From assembly GCF_042100115.1 (NCBI RefSeq), contig NC_091280.1:744001-808000 (forward strand): DNA of 64,000 nt. Direction: 5' to 3'. The position numbers were made by a program, and so were the translations under genes. The stretch's first letter is position 1. The number at the start of each line of letters is the position of its first letter. Shown one piece after another: positions 21,104-33,400 of the stretch. This DNA comes from Alternaria dauci. Lineage: Eukaryota > Ascomycota > Dothideomycetes > Pleosporales > Pleosporaceae. The notes beneath the pieces were generated by a model. The model was not told the DNA's origin and did no database searches. It saw nothing but the letters and a program-made list of their open reading frames with translations.

Positions 21104-21459
21104 ACTTGATGTCAATGAAGAGTGGATGGGCGCTTGAAAAGGACGAGAAGATGGACAAAGGTGTCGGAAGCTCATAGCAGATTCATTCAACATCAGCCAA
21201 CGGCAAACCATGATGCGAACATACAACCAAGACGATTGAAGTTTATGAACATGTGATTGTATGCTACCAACTGGCGGGTATCCATCCACCGCATCCCCAT
21301 CATGCAACGTAAAAGGACTGGGAAAGATAAAACTACAAAAGCCCGAACCCTCATGCGCCACTCGCCTGAACATAGCAAGCTCAAACCCATACAACGCCGT
21401 ACCCTCTTTTGTAAGAACATGGCTACAGAAACACAAGTCTCGGTGGGGTCGCGACGCAT
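21104..21459. other. tail-to-tail intergenic region
   Basis: 356 bp between the convergent RPC9 and NOP56 genes. It should hold both 3' untranslated regions. No gene is supported. Confidence 0.55.
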
Positions 21460-23342
21460 CTAGTCCTTGCTCTTCTTCTTTTTCTTCTTCTCTACCTTTT
21501 CGTCACCATCGTCGGCTTTCCGCTTCTTGCTATCCTTGGCCTCCTTTTCGGCCTTCTTTGCCTCCTTGGCAGCCTTCTTCGCTTCTTTGGCCTCGCGCTT
21601 TGCGGCTCGCTCAGCTTTTCGTGCCTTCTTGGCTTCCTTCTCCGCCTTCTTCGCTGCCTTGTCGCCCTTTGCGGCAGGCTTGTCTTCGGATCCGGAGTCG
21701 GATGCTTCCTCAGCGCCGTCGGCATCTGCCATCTCCTCGTCGCTGTCAACTTCTTGTACCAGCTTCTTGGGTGTGCCGTTGGTCTTGGCAGACTTTGACT
21801 TCTTGGCCGCAGGCGCATCGGCGGCTGGCTCATCACCAGTAAGACCGTCGGCGTCTGGATTGTACTTTCGTGCCTCCTTGACCTCCCACTTCTTCTGTCC
21901 AAGTGTTGTCTGGTTTGCGTTACCGGCAGGAATGCTCTTGAGCGGCTTGCCCTCAAGGGCGCGTAGTCTCCTTTCAATGGTGAGACGTGCGTCGCGACCG
22001 AGCTGGGACTTTTCCTCTTCAGTGGGCTCCTTGGAGGTGTCCTCGGATGAGACGCCCCAGGTGCTGAGGGCGTCGACGCGCAGACCCAAAGCGGACTTGG
22101 CGGCGAGCATACGGGCGATCTTGCCCTTGTTCTTTCCAGTAGCCTGGCCAATGAGGGATGCATGGTAGATGAGCTGGTAACATTAGTACAAGCCAAAAAA
22201 AAATCTTTGGGGAGGTCGAATACATACACCGTACTTGGGTGTGTCGTGCTTGGTCTTGAGGGCACGGAAGAGGGCCTTCTCAGCACCGAGGATCTGGATG
22301 GTGGAACCAGGCGACTTTGCGAGGTTCATGAGGGATCCAGCGTGCGCAATGAGGCGCGCACCAACGAGCTCGCCAACAAGGGCTGTCAGGTTGGGAGCAA
22401 GGGCCTGCATACGGTTGGACAGGTAGCTTCCGAGGTTTTGACGGTGCTCAGTCAGATCGACAACCTGCTCGGCCAGAGCAGAGGTCGCCTCAAGATCTTC
22501 GTCTGTAATCTCGGTACCCATGGAGATTTCCGCAGCTGCCTTGACAGCCGCCTCAATCTCCTCGGGCAGAATCTCAGAGAGGTCGCTCTCACGCGCGTTG
22601 GTGCGGAAACCCATCTTGAGAACAACGCGGGAGTAGGCAAGGTTGTCGTTGAGAACTGCAGCCATGGTCAGCAAGGTGCGTGCGAAAGCGTCGGGAGCGG
22701 AACTTACTCTTTGCGAGCTCTGGGAAGTGCCAGCCGTACCATTCCTTGACGCGCATGGCGTAGGTGTTGAGCTGCTTGTCGAGCACATCGAGCGATGCAA
22801 TGGACTGGATGATCATGGTGTCGACCTTGTCGGGCGAGAAGCGCAACTTGTGTCTGGACAGGGAATGGGCAAGACCAAGCCTGGTCGCAGCTTCCTCGGA
22901 GGGGAGCAGGTCGGGCAGGAGCGAGGTCAAGTTTTGGCGGATGGCACGGAAGACATCTTGGGTGGAAGAGTCTGACACGGTCTTGAGGGAGAGACCGGGG
23001 AGTTGGGCAATCGAGTTGGAGAGCTTGGGGTCGGCGACGGCCACTTGAGACATGTTAGCGTGCGCGTTCTGCTGGCCGTTGCGACATGTGCGTACAGGTA
23101 GCTTTGGTCTCATCCTTGAGGTCGTCCAAAAGAGACGACAGCATGGGCGTGACTTTGCCGTCGTGGAGCGCGGCCGCCTGCTCGAGGGCATCGACGGCGC
23201 TTCCGAATTTTGCAAACTTCTTGAGCTTGAGCTGCTCGACAATGCTGTCGGCATCTTTGCTCTCTGCGCCCAGGAGCTTCTTGTCCTTTGACTTGAGCAG
23301 GACATAGCCTGCCGACGTCTCGGAGAGGATGAAGAGACCCAT
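21460..23342 (-). CDS. NOP56: nucleolar protein 56, box C/D snoRNP core protein
   Basis: Four exons: 23342-23096, 23043-22708, 22655-22228 and 22173-21460, giving 574 residues. The three introns (52, 52 and 54 bp) have CTNAC-like branch sites and all junctions restore family sequence ([45 protein letters not shown]). The order is the NOP5NT domain (about 1-70, [16 protein letters not shown]), a NOSIC/coiled-coil region (about 165-260), the Nop snoRNA-binding domain (about 260-410), and a long Lys/Glu/Ala-rich tail with KKE and KKA repeats ending [12 protein letters not shown]56 pairs with NOP58 and fibrillarin in box C/D snoRNPs that methylate pre-rRNA. The tail makes a long false frame on the plus strand. 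It shares a 263-bp upstream region with the divergent Arp10 gene. Confidence 0.96.
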
Positions 23343-23605
23343 GTTGCGAGACTCGGGGCGGGCGGCAGGTCCAATGGCGATGGCGATGGCGCAACGCAGC
23401 TACCGTGGGTGGTGAATTTGGACGTGGTGTGGGAAGTCGCGATGGGCGTTGTCGCAAGCTCGAGCAGTGCGCAATCCCAGCTCGAACTTTTTCCTGCGCT
23501 CGGGCCAGCCGGCCAGCGCTAGGCCGCGACCGCACAAGCGCCGTTTCTTCGCAGCTGTGCGTGCAGTGCAGCCAGTCAACCGCCCAACTCGACGCCAACA
23601 TCGCC
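23343..23605. promoter_or_regulatory. bidirectional promoter region NOP56 / Arp10
   Basis: Only 263 bp separate the start codons of two divergent genes, so both promoters must lie here or inside the genes. The region is GC-rich and I see no clear TATA box, in line with housekeeping promoters. Confidence 0.55.
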
Positions 23606-25303
23606 ATGTCCGCTGGCGGCGAGCGCAAAGTCTCGGGCCCCCTGGGCCGCAGCACCCGGGGCGCCGCTCCACGCCTCGCTGACCTGGGCGAGTCTCCGCG
23701 AACACCGCTCCTCCGCACCATCTCGTCGTCGTTTGGGTCGCCTGGCGGCTCCTTCCGCACCGAAGACGAATATGTCGTGATCGAGGTCGGGTCCCGTTTT
23801 GTACGCGCTGGCTTTCCTGGCGAGAGCGCCCCACGATGCACCCTTCCGTTTGGGCCCGACGACGGGCGCAGGGTGGGCGACTACCGCCAGTGGGACCCCC
23901 AATATACGCACAAGAGACCAAGGCGGAGGCGGCCTCTCGACTGGGGCCACGAGTATGAGCTCTACCGCACCGACCTGACCACGGTCGACCTGGGCCTGGT
24001 CGAGGACAAGCTCGAGCGGGCAATGCGAGAGGCGTACGGCAAATACTTTCTGCTCGACACCAAGCCACGTCGCGTGCTGCTGGCAATGCCGCCCCGCATG
24101 CCGCATGCCCTCATGTCCACAGTCCTCGACGTGCTGTTTACGAGCTTCCAGGCCCCGAGCATCACCCTCATGTCCACGCCAGTGCTATCCACCGTCGCAG
24201 CAGGTCTACGCTCAGCCTTGGTCGTCGACATAGGCTGGGCCGAGACACTGGTAACTGCTGTCTGTGAGTATCGCGAGGTGTCTGAGAGGCGCAGTGTACG
24301 AGCAGGTAGGCTGCTGAGCGAGGACATGGCGAAGCTGCTCAATGCCGAACTCGACGACGCGGAGCCGGGCCCTACAAAGGCAGACGTATCCTTTGAAGAA
24401 GCAGAGGAAGTCCTCACGCGCGTGGCATGGTGCAAGCCCGTCGCTCGGTCCAACCGAAGAACCGTATACTTTCCCGCACGAGAAGCGCCTGTACTAGAAG
24501 AATTTGAAGACGCCGTCGAGTCACCGCCGCCTACTGTCACCATTCCTTTTCCGAAACACACCCCTCCTACCCAACTCACCATATCCTTTGCCTCACTCGC
24601 CAAGCCCACCGAGAACGCTCTGTTTGCACCAGAGCTGGCCATCCACGAGTTCGACGACCACGACCTCCCGCTGCATCATCTCATATACCGCGCCCTTGTC
24701 CAGCTTCCCATGGACGTCCGTCGACTATGCATGTCGCGCATCGTAATAACAGGTGGCGTGTCCAACCTGCCTGGTCTCAAGACGCGCATACTCAAGGAGC
24801 TGGACGCTCTGGTACAACTCAGGGGCTGGGATCCAGTCAAGAGCTATGGAAAAGCAAGCGCGCGTCGCGAAGAGAAATTGCGCTGCCAGAGGGAGGATGT
24901 CGAGATGCGCCGACAAGAAGGCGAGGACATGTTTCCATCATCGCTCGATTCGAATGCCCCGCCTGCCCACCTGCCCACGGCGCTTCAATCACCCCAGCAA
25001 GATCCCATAGACACAAATTTCGCTCGCATGGCGATACGTCACGGTCCGCCACCCGCTAGCCTGGTTGGTGGCACAATCAGGGGCGTAGATACATTAGGTG
25101 CGTGGGCAGGTGCGAGTCTGATAGCACAACAGCGCATCAAAGGCATTGTCGAAGTCGAACGCGAAAAATACCTCAAAGATGGCTTACAAGGCGCCACTCG
25201 AGAAAAGGATGTCTCTGTCATTGCACAGAGGCAAAGCATGGGTCCTGGACTTTCCACCAAAGGTGGCGAGAGGGCAAGTTGGACTCTGGGTGTGTGGGCA
25301 TGA
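23606..25303 (+). CDS. actin-related protein of dynactin (Arp10/Arp11, RO7-like)
   Basis: Single exon, 565 residues. The actin fold is visible: YVVIEVGSRFVRAGFPGES (subdomain 1 start), SALVVDIGWAETLVTAVCEYR (second phosphate-loop region), IVITGGVSNLPGLKTRILKEL (third nucleotide-binding region) and GAWAGASLIA near the end. These divergent motifs fit the pointed-end dynactin subunit called Arp11 in animals, Arp10 in yeast and RO7 in Neurospora, which helps dynein move nuclei and vesicles along microtubules. It is longer than animal Arp11 because of an N-terminal Ser-rich extension of about 50 residues and inserts around 330-350 and 470-500. The start is the ATG opening MSAGGERK; upstream in-frame codons run into the NOP56 promoter. 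Assignment within the Arp family is fairly sure but not proven. Confidence 0.85.
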   Translation: MSAGGERKVSGPLGRSTRGAAPRLADLGESPRTPLLRTISSSFGSPGGSFRTEDEYVVIEVGSRFVRAGFPGESAPRCTLPFGPDDGRRVGDYRQWDPQYTHKRPRRRRPLDWGHEYELYRTDLTTVDLGLVEDKLERAMREAYGKYFLLDTKPRRVLLAMPPRMPHALMSTVLDVLFTSFQAPSITLMSTPVLSTVAAGLRSALVVDIGWAETLVTAVCEYREVSERRSVRAGRLLSEDMAKLLNAELDDAEPGPTKADVSFEEAEEVLTRVAWCKPVARSNRRTVYFPAREAPVLEEFEDAVESPPPTVTIPFPKHTPPTQLTISFASLAKPTENALFAPELAIHEFDDHDLPLHHLIYRALVQLPMDVRRLCMSRIVITGGVSNLPGLKTRILKELDALVQLRGWDPVKSYGKASARREEKLRCQREDVEMRRQEGEDMFPSSLDSNAPPAHLPTALQSPQQDPIDTNFARMAIRHGPPPASLVGGTIRGVDTLGAWAGASLIAQQRIKGIVEVEREKYLKDGLQGATREKDVSVIAQRQSMGPGLSTKGGERASWTLGVWA

Positions 25304-25847
25304 TACGCGTGCGAATTGTTATCGAGCATACTGTTCTTTTTGATACCCCCTTCAATCATCTCCCTTCTCCCTCTCACTGGTCTTTCTCTCCTTCAATGCA
25401 CTCATCTCGTGAGGCCATCCAAACATTACTTCAACAGCCTTTTGACCCAACGCTCATCTCCTCGAATACATTGGACCCAAGCAGTCGCTGTGGTCGTCTA
25501 CGTGTGTGAATACGCATATCCTCATCTCGACAGTTCAGTCCGGTTTCCAAATGCGTCAAGTCTTTGATTGGCGGCTCCCTCCTGCACCTCTCAGCCTTGT
25601 TTCGGTCCGGAAACTCGCATGCGTCTAGCTGTCCGCGACACTACCCAATGGAATGGCCGTCGGGCCTCCATCTCTCTTACGCCACCTCGCTCTGCCAGTG
25701 GTCCTTGGCATTTGGCTTGTAAGGCCATCAGGCATCTCTGAAAGTCCGCAGATCCTCAGATCGTAAGGTATGCATTTGTGCAAGCCATCTCGCTAGACAA
25801 CACTCCAGCTACGATGATTGGTTAGCGACAAGCGTTATAAGCCTGGG
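25304..25847. other. intergenic, no gene supported
   Basis: 544 bp between co-oriented genes. No feature beyond short chance frames. Confidence 0.5.
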
Positions 25848-27804
25848 ATGCCCACGCTCACAAGCATTCTCGGTCCTCCTCGTCCTTCCCGCGTTGTGCC
25901 CATCATGGCTGCCCGAGATCCCGACGGTCCTTCAACTTATACCAATCCTTTACAACCTCCTGAAGGACTTCTGTCCCTGCATTCAAGGACCGATGCCGCT
26001 CCAAGTACCCACGTCCAGGAAGAACACCCAGCTTTGCACCAAGAATTCGACTTTGCGGACCCTCCGCACGCTCCTCTTACATCCGCGTTAGATATCGATG
26101 CATTCATAGCATCACTTGATTTCACTGACACCGATAATTCTGGCAATCCAAGGTCACCTCCGCCATACGAAACTGCGCAGTTCTGGGCCAACAATCTTGA
26201 GGTTGATTCCAGTTCAGTACAACAGCCCGTCACGCAGCTCACAGGTTCAAAGAGGACAATCTCTTGGTCTCTACCTTCAGATTTGGTAAACAAGGTTTGC
26301 ACCTCGAGCTCGCGCTGACAAGGCATCACTAATGGTGTTCATCATAGCGGCAGAAAAGCACATGCGAGTCGTTCACATCTCCACTCGAACAACAACCGAG
26401 AGCATCGTTCTACAATCATCCAGCTGAACGACTCGTCATATCACAACAGCCCCCACATGTCACGCATGCCACTGTTCAATCATCAAAGCCACAATCGACA
26501 ACCTCGACCATGGCAGAAGAGGTCCAGAAATCCAAGCGCAGCCTACAATGTGCATTCCGGAAAGCTCAGACAAAATTGGGGTTACCGTATACATGTACAG
26601 CAGCCCCCGTTACTACAGTGTCTGCAGTTCGAACGCATTTGACTCGTAGGCTACCCAAAGGAAGGCCACCGCATTTACCTTTCCTCAGGCTTTGCACAAC
26701 CTGTAACGAAGATATCCTTGACGAGAATATATTCGAGACTCTCCATGGGACAGACGGCCTCAAATGCGAGACTCCGCGGCAACAACGCAAGGGTGATGCG
26801 GGGCAACAGGAGCAATATAATATTTTATGCTCCAAAGTGGAGACCTACATCATTTCTCAAGGAAACCAAAGCGGTGCAGGAACCTCTGCCATAGCTGAGA
26901 TTGACGCTATATTACTGAGCTCAGTCCCAACGATACGTGACTCAGACCTTATGCCAAAACTCTCTGTGTCAACTTATGCATCAGATTCAGTAGCTGAGCC
27001 TCCTATTTCACCACTTCAATTTAAACACTCTTCGTCTTCACGCAAGGCAAAAGATGACGTAAGTGCCTCAAAGCTTACGTCCGATTGCACTCTGACCGAC
27101 ATTAGTAGCCTCTAGAGGAAGATCACAGGCCACCGCTGTCTATTGAGCCTGATTTACACATGGCCGATAGTCATAGTGGCACAGACGCCCTTGCGGGAGT
27201 GGCAGCATACCCATGGATATCCAATGGCGTGGATGGATTCATGGATGGGTCTACGGTGACCGAACGATTGTCCATGGCCCATTCCATGTTGACGGTGCGT
27301 CCTGCACCGCTGTATGAACCGAGTTGGAATCCAATGTCCTTATCTCACAATTCTACACATTCCGTCCAGTCCTTTGGTCGCCCACTTTTCTGTATACGGC
27401 CGGCAACACCTCCAAGATATACCGCCCCTTCGTTTTCTTGCAGCGAAGACTCGTGGGATTCATCTACACAATCCACAACGGCATTCTGGTCTGAGCCCGG
27501 AAGTTCATCCGGTCCCGCTTCCGCTCTCGAAATCCTTTGTGATGTAGAGGGGTGTGCTGTCACATTTAATGGCATACATGCAAAGGGGAATTTGGCGAGG
27601 CATAAAAGACTGAAGCACAATGGCTCTAAAGTCTATATATGTGAGGATGGTTCTTGCGACAGAGTTTTCCAACGACAGGACGCTCGACTCAAGCACTACA
27701 GACGGTGGCATCCAAAACTAGCTCGCGGTTATCTGGCTCGTCCTCAAATGAGGAACTCGCTAAGAGAACGAGATCCAGATCTTTCCAGTTCCAAGTCGGC
27801 ATGA
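25848..27804 (+). CDS. C2H2 zinc-finger protein, putative transcription factor
   Basis: Three exons: 25848-26285 (an alternative donor at 26294 also keeps frame), 26348-27058 and 27109-27804, giving about 614 residues. Two zinc fingers lie near the C-terminus: C527-x4-C-x15-H-x4-H, then C561-x4-C-x12-H-x4-H (VFQRQDARLKHYRRWH). The first has a longer finger loop than the classical 12 residues. The rest is Ser/Pro-rich, with a Cys pair CTTC (LRLCTTCNEDI) in the middle and a basic region (KRSLQCAFRKAQTKLG) that may contact DNA. No targeting signal for secretion. This arrangement is typical of fungal regulators with C-terminal paired fingers; target genes cannot be inferred. Upstream ATGs exist but MPTLTSIL is the first followed by a coherent protein. 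Confidence 0.78.
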
Positions 27805-29115
27805 TTCCTTTGTACATAACTGGGCCTTTTAGTTGTATAATCTCATATTCTGAATACGAAAATGTGTGTCTCTGTCAACACCACCGAACTTCAGAAGCCT
27901 ACGTGATTACCAGAACTTCTCAAATTCTCACAATCCATCTCAACTTGTACAAAATTTTGTATTCACAGGCCCTAAGGAACCTAAAGGGCTTCATACTCTG
28001 CTCTAATCAAACCTCGTTTGAAATTTGCACCTGTCTTCCATCCCACAACAATGATTCCCTTATTGCTCGTGGCTGTATCTGTCGTTCGTGAGATGCAAAA
28101 TAGCAAGTGTCAACCTAACGCCCTTGCATTTGCATCCTCTATACTTTAATACTCGGATTAGGCTACTTTAAATCCCTGGTCGGTCTGCTTGCCTTAGTTC
28201 ATTCTTCTAGTTTTCTCCGAGGCTATGGAGCGAGAAGTAGCAATCCTAAAGTTATAGAGATAACAGAGTCGATCAGAAATAGTCTCCGGTACGCAGTAGA
28301 GGAGTTTCACAAGCATGATAGATAGTCAAGGTATGTTTATTTCGCTGCTTTAGGAGCCGTACTGTACCCGTACCCATCCTTATAACGACATTGTTGAGGT
28401 GTTCTAATTGGCTTTGTTATCCTTACCCTCAATATCCTCCTGTAAGCTGAAGGAAGGGCTGTTGTCCCATTCCCGCGTTCGCGGACATGGTGCAAATGAA
28501 GAGTTATCAACGCTATTAGCAGAATTGGAGAGTGATGCTAAGAGGGCAACTACAACGGGGCTATTGGTCGCAGTTATGTTTTGGTCTGTAGTGTAGTGAG
28601 TGGATAGCAGTGTTTGTCAGATAGGTGCTCCGGTTGAGCTACAGTAAGCGTATAGCGGTGGGATTAGAAGGGCTTTAGGGTCCGTAGATGGAGGTGTCTG
28701 CGTGAAAGAACCCATCATGCTTTAGTTTTGACATCATCATAGTTTGATCAAGCAACACTTGTGTTGCTAGCACACTCCGTGACTGACATACACAAGGTCC
28801 GATATTTTCGGGGTTCAATCAGAATATGCTAAATGTAAGTCGAGTATTGCTTTGGTATGTAAAAGGCATAAAGAGAGGAAAGATCTACAGAAAAGAGAAT
28901 GCAAGAAGCTATAGCATGATAACCTCATCAAACAAAACAGGAAAGGTAGGAACTAACAACCTACGAAGGGGACATGAGAGAGAACGTAAAATCAAATAGT
29001 CAAATTCTCACAACAGCATCCATACTCTGATCATAATCTCTTTTAAATCATTTTATTTCATTAAGCGAGAGGGTCTCAATCAACCTCTTTCCCGCGTCCT
29101 CATGTATCAACCATC
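27805..29115. other. tail-to-tail intergenic, AT-rich
   Basis: 1.3 kb between convergent genes, noticeably more AT-rich than the flanks around 27,840-28,350 and 28,730-29,060. No coding signal, terminal repeats or structured RNA are recognisable by eye. Confidence 0.5.
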
Positions 29116-29540
29116 TTAGTTCCTGACATTGCCCCTGATCTCGTCGTCACCACCATGGTTCTTGATGTATGTCTGATTCCTGTCCTCAGGCGCACCAACA
29201 CCACCGTGAGCAAAGTCACCCGCTTTGGTAGGCTGACCGTTGGCCTTGATGGAACCACCCTCGTCGAGCGGGATCTCGCGATTGTTGCCAGCGCCGCTAG
29301 CCGCTGAGCCGTATTTTACTTCTGCGCCGGGGAATTTGCCCTCTACATTTGCGGTGTCGACGCCAGATTCGGTGGCTGTGAAGGAGCAGAGTTAGTCATT
29401 GTTTGGGTGAAACGGTTCGATATGGAAGACATACTGGAGAGGCCAACGTTGTGGCCCTTGGTAGCGCTGTCGCTGTTGAGATCCTGCTCAGCCTTCTTGG
29501 CGATCTCGTTGACATTGGTGTTCTTGTATTCGGCAGACAT
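29116..29540 (-). CDS. small hydrophilic fungal protein, function unknown
   Basis: Two exons, 29540-29435 and 29375-29116, giving 121 residues; the 59-bp intron joins GLS to TATESGVDT. The protein has no hydrophobic segment or cysteine. The N-terminus (MSAEYKNTNVNEIAKKAE) may form a short amphipathic helix; the rest is Gly/Asp/Asn-rich with KYGSAASGAGNNREIPL and DEGGSIKANGQPTKAGDF, and ends GGDDEIRGNVRN. This pattern is common to small conserved proteins in filamentous ascomycetes and resembles stress-type hydrophilins in composition (inference). A TATAA element lies about 124-130 bp upstream of the start on the minus strand. Other possibilities cannot be separated from sequence alone. Confidence 0.82.
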
Positions 29541-30405
29541 TGTGGCGTGTGTAGGTTGAAGTAGTTTCAAACTCGGATGGTGATGTGTATATTGAAGTCG
29601 GAATTTGGGTATCAAAGAGGTTGTGTGTGTGTATGTGACGGAGAGGCAAGTTGAAAGGAGATGTTATAAACGTTTTGTACATACTGCTGGCTTCACAGCT
29701 CATCGATGATGATGAAAGAGTGGTGGACCCTGATGATGTCACGACGACCTCATAACTACGGGCCGGGATATGAAGACCTTTCGCGTTCTGGCAAAGACTT
29801 GCCGATTAGTGAAGGGCTGTTGAGCGGAAACTTGAGAATCGTAGGGATTGGTTGGTAAGTTTGCCGTGGTGGTCGCGTGCTGATGGAGTACGTTAGAGAC
29901 ATCTAGGTACCACATCTGAGCGATGACGAAACAGATGGTGGAACAACACACCACATACAGGAGGAACACATTTCTGCCGGCACATAATCTCGCATTCGTA
30001 CCGAAATGCATACCTAAATACGCCGTCATTTCTCATAAAGCATGAAGTTCGTCCCTCATCAGCCACTCAAGACTCCCTCCAAACTTCATGCCATAGAAAC
30101 CATGTCGAAGAACGCTATGTAAACGCCATGCTCGCAAAGTGATATATGCGCAGGTATGTAAAGCGAACGAATTCCATATAACCAATGAAAAGTTTTTTGC
30201 ACCTCCCAATATTACTACTCTTCCTACTCTTTGTTCATTCAGCAAAGGTCACATGCCTAAGCGGTGACCGCCGTTGCAAATTCTTGCTTGGATGTCGCTG
30301 GGAAAGGAAACGTGCGTCCCCCTTTTGTCCATTACTTTTGACCCAGCTATCGATTGCAGTCTGCCTGGTGTTGTGGACGACAATGCTCGGCTTGAGATGG
30401 TTTGC
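29541..30405. other. intergenic, no gene supported
   Basis: 865 bp. The part near 29,541-29,700 is the promoter of the small hydrophilic protein gene, and the far end is the 3' region of the large minus-strand gene. It holds a CTAGGTAC copy at 29903-29910. Confidence 0.5.
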
Positions 30406-33400
30406 CTAGAAAATCTCGGAATCAAGACTGCTACGGTAGCTCTCGAGAGACTCTTCATCGTCTTTCATACTTGTCAGTAACTATCCCCGGCATATGCGTG
30501 TCAGGCAGCATAAGACTTACCAGCGATAGGCTTCCTGCGAACGACAGTGTCCGAGTGTTGCAGCGGACTCTGTGGCTGCGGGCTCTTGCTACCCATGGGC
30601 CTGGGACCAGTGACCCTTCGTTGTGGGCTGTCCATACTAGCCTCGGAGCGGAGGTACTGGCTGCTCGGACGAGGCGAGGCCGTTGGCGTCATCTTTCGCG
30701 GAATGTCAGCATTGATCGCCATCTTCTGAGGCGTGAGCTGAACTTACGCGATGACCACGATCAGTCTCAAGTGAATAACGCACCTCTGCGATGGGTGCAA
30801 GCGGTGTCAAAGCACCTTGGCTACCGAATTCATTCGGAGAGCTGTACATCTGCCTCGTCTGCCCGTAGCCGGCAAGCAGCTGTGGCGGCGGAACGAGAGG
30901 ACCGTCATCCGGGATCTTGGGAGGCCTGGGTGGGCCGGCTTGCTGCTCTGAAGCAGAGTGCTGGCTGTAGCCATCAGACGAAATTGGCGAGAGGTTACCA
31001 GTATTCTGTTGAGCCGAAATACCAGACATTCGGTTTCGCGCAAGCGATGGCATGCTACCCCACTGGTCAAAATCCGGAGATCCTATGCTTGAGCGCACAG
31101 GATTGTAGATTTGTGCTTGGCTCTCCAACTGGTTCTGGTGACGACCGGTTGGCCCGGGTCGAGGCTGAGGGTGTTGCAGATTCAGCGAATTGCGATGCGC
31201 CTGGTACTTGGGGTCTTCCATCTCGTACTGATGCTCCTCGGGAATAAGAGGCGATGGAGAGCGTACAGAGCGCGCAGAGCGCGCAGAGCGGAGGGATGCC
31301 TGGTCGTCCCTAGCCAGCGAAGTGTTGGAGCGAAGCCTATCGTCGCCATGCTGCTCATATGGCTCCTCGTCATCGTAGTAATCATCCAAAGAAGAGGACC
31401 TAGAGTGAGTGGATTGTGGTCGCCTCTCGCCGGACCCGCTGTTGCGCGGCAGACTCTCAGGGTTGGTAGAAGAGGTTGTCTTCGACCATCGAGAGATCTT
31501 GGGGATACCGAAGATGGAAGATGAGTTGGACTTGTGCTTGCGTTTCGGTGTGGTCTCATGGCTTGAGTCCCGTGTCGACTTTGAAGCTTGCGGGGGTGTG
31601 CCCAAAGATCGACGCTTGTCTGGGAAAGCTTCCTGGGTTGGCGTTGTCATGCGCTCAGTGTTCTCGTATTGGGGGTTGCGCTCATCGTATTCCTCGTCGC
31701 TTTCTTCTCGCACTGTGCTTATACGATTCGTTGGCACAACATCAAAGCCAGAGTGGAGATCTTGAATGCGCCGTGATGACGAAGGGTTAGAGAAGTAGCC
31801 CGACTGGTCGGGAGAAGGCGCAGTATTGGCACGACCTTCTGGCTCGTAGCCTGCGTCATCGCTTGCTCGCAGATTCTCGTACGAGTTGAGACTATTCGTC
31901 CTCGCCTGCTGATCCAACGAGAGCTGGTTGACTTGCTTCAAACCCTCAACTTCACCAAGCAGTTGGACGAGCATTTGTTCGATGTGCTTGATGTCGCCAT
32001 CTCCCTTGCCAGAGCTTAGTCCCTTCAGAGCACGCCTGAAGACACTCTTCTTCTTGGTTTCAATGTCATCGTCAGAAGATGTGCGATTGATGCGAGGAGG
32101 TGTCATGGGTTGAGGGCGAGGTCCACCCAGAATCCTTTGCTCCGCCAAGTTGACTCGCTTGTCGGTCGTGTTCATGATCATGGTGTCTTGAGTCTTGATA
32201 AACTGCTTCAGATCATCCAACTGATTGCGCATCTCCGCAGCGCTCCGGACAAGAGTCACCAGGATCTCGGTATCGCGTGCATTACGCTGGGCATCGCGAA
32301 CGGTGAGGTGGTCCATGAGTGCCACAATGTCCTTCGATTCGATGCGGTCCATGCCTTTGCCAGTAGCTGCGTCGTAGAGAGGCGAAGTCATACCGTGGGA
32401 GTTGCCACTAACATGCCGGCCATGTTTGGCACGAGCAGCAGCAAACATGTCAGGACTGCCAAGATCCGCGCCATTGTACTCATCACCGTAACCGTCATCA
32501 TCAAAGATCTTTGAGTGATTGCGATTTTGAGGCGTGTACGCTTCACGTTGGTTAGCCGACTGGTAACCCTCGTCTTTCCAGCCGGTCTGGCCTGACGACA
32601 AAGGAGTGCGATTACTCTGCGCATAGCCTGCCTGCTCGTATTGTTGCTCACCTGGATAGGGATGATCGTATTCATCTTCTACGGTGGCCTGGTGTCGCTG
32701 GTCGAACGAATCCGGCGTCTGCTGCTCTTGCCTTTCATAGGCAGCAGCGGCAGCCATAGCAGCAGCTCCAGCTCCGAGCCCAGTGACGCCTTTGCTGAAC
32801 GAGGTAGGTGTACGCTCCCGCTCTTCTTGGCGGCTGAGCAGCTCGTCGGTGCGATCATGGTAACCATCTCCTCCGCCAATTGGCCCTTGGATGATTGATG
32901 GGTTGGTAGTCACATCCGAGTCATCATCCATGCCGTAACCAATCTCGGGCATCATGTCTTCGTTGCCAACGGGGTAGGCGCTGTGATGCATCTGGGGTGC
33001 TTCAGATACAACCGATTGCCCATCTTCAGACTGCGCAATGCTTTGCCTGGGAGAGTTCTCGCGCGCAACGTTTTGCTTCGGAGACTCCTCAGCACGTTGT
33101 TCCTGTGCCAGTGCCTCTGCCTTGTCACGGATAGCGGCCCATCTCTGACCAGCAGGTACTTCTTCAGTTTGCACGTAGGCTGAGTTGGTGCTGACCTGTG
33201 ATAACATACTCTTTTTGATCGGGCTTGTAGCCATTGACGAACGAACGCTGATGGTAGATGGTTCGTGTAGGGATGCGACGGCTGACTCTACTGCTAGTGG
33301 TGTATGCACGTATTCGGGAATTGAGCCGACCTTGCGAAGGTCTTGAAGATCGCCAATCTTCTGTTGTTGTTGTTGATCAAGATACTCTACACCTGTACTG

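Noticed and set aside
21467..22168. 233-codon plus-strand open frame opposite the NOP56 tail
   Set aside because: It is the reverse reading of Lys/Glu/Ala repeat codons, giving Phe/Ser/Ala-rich sequence; NOP56 is certain on the other strand.
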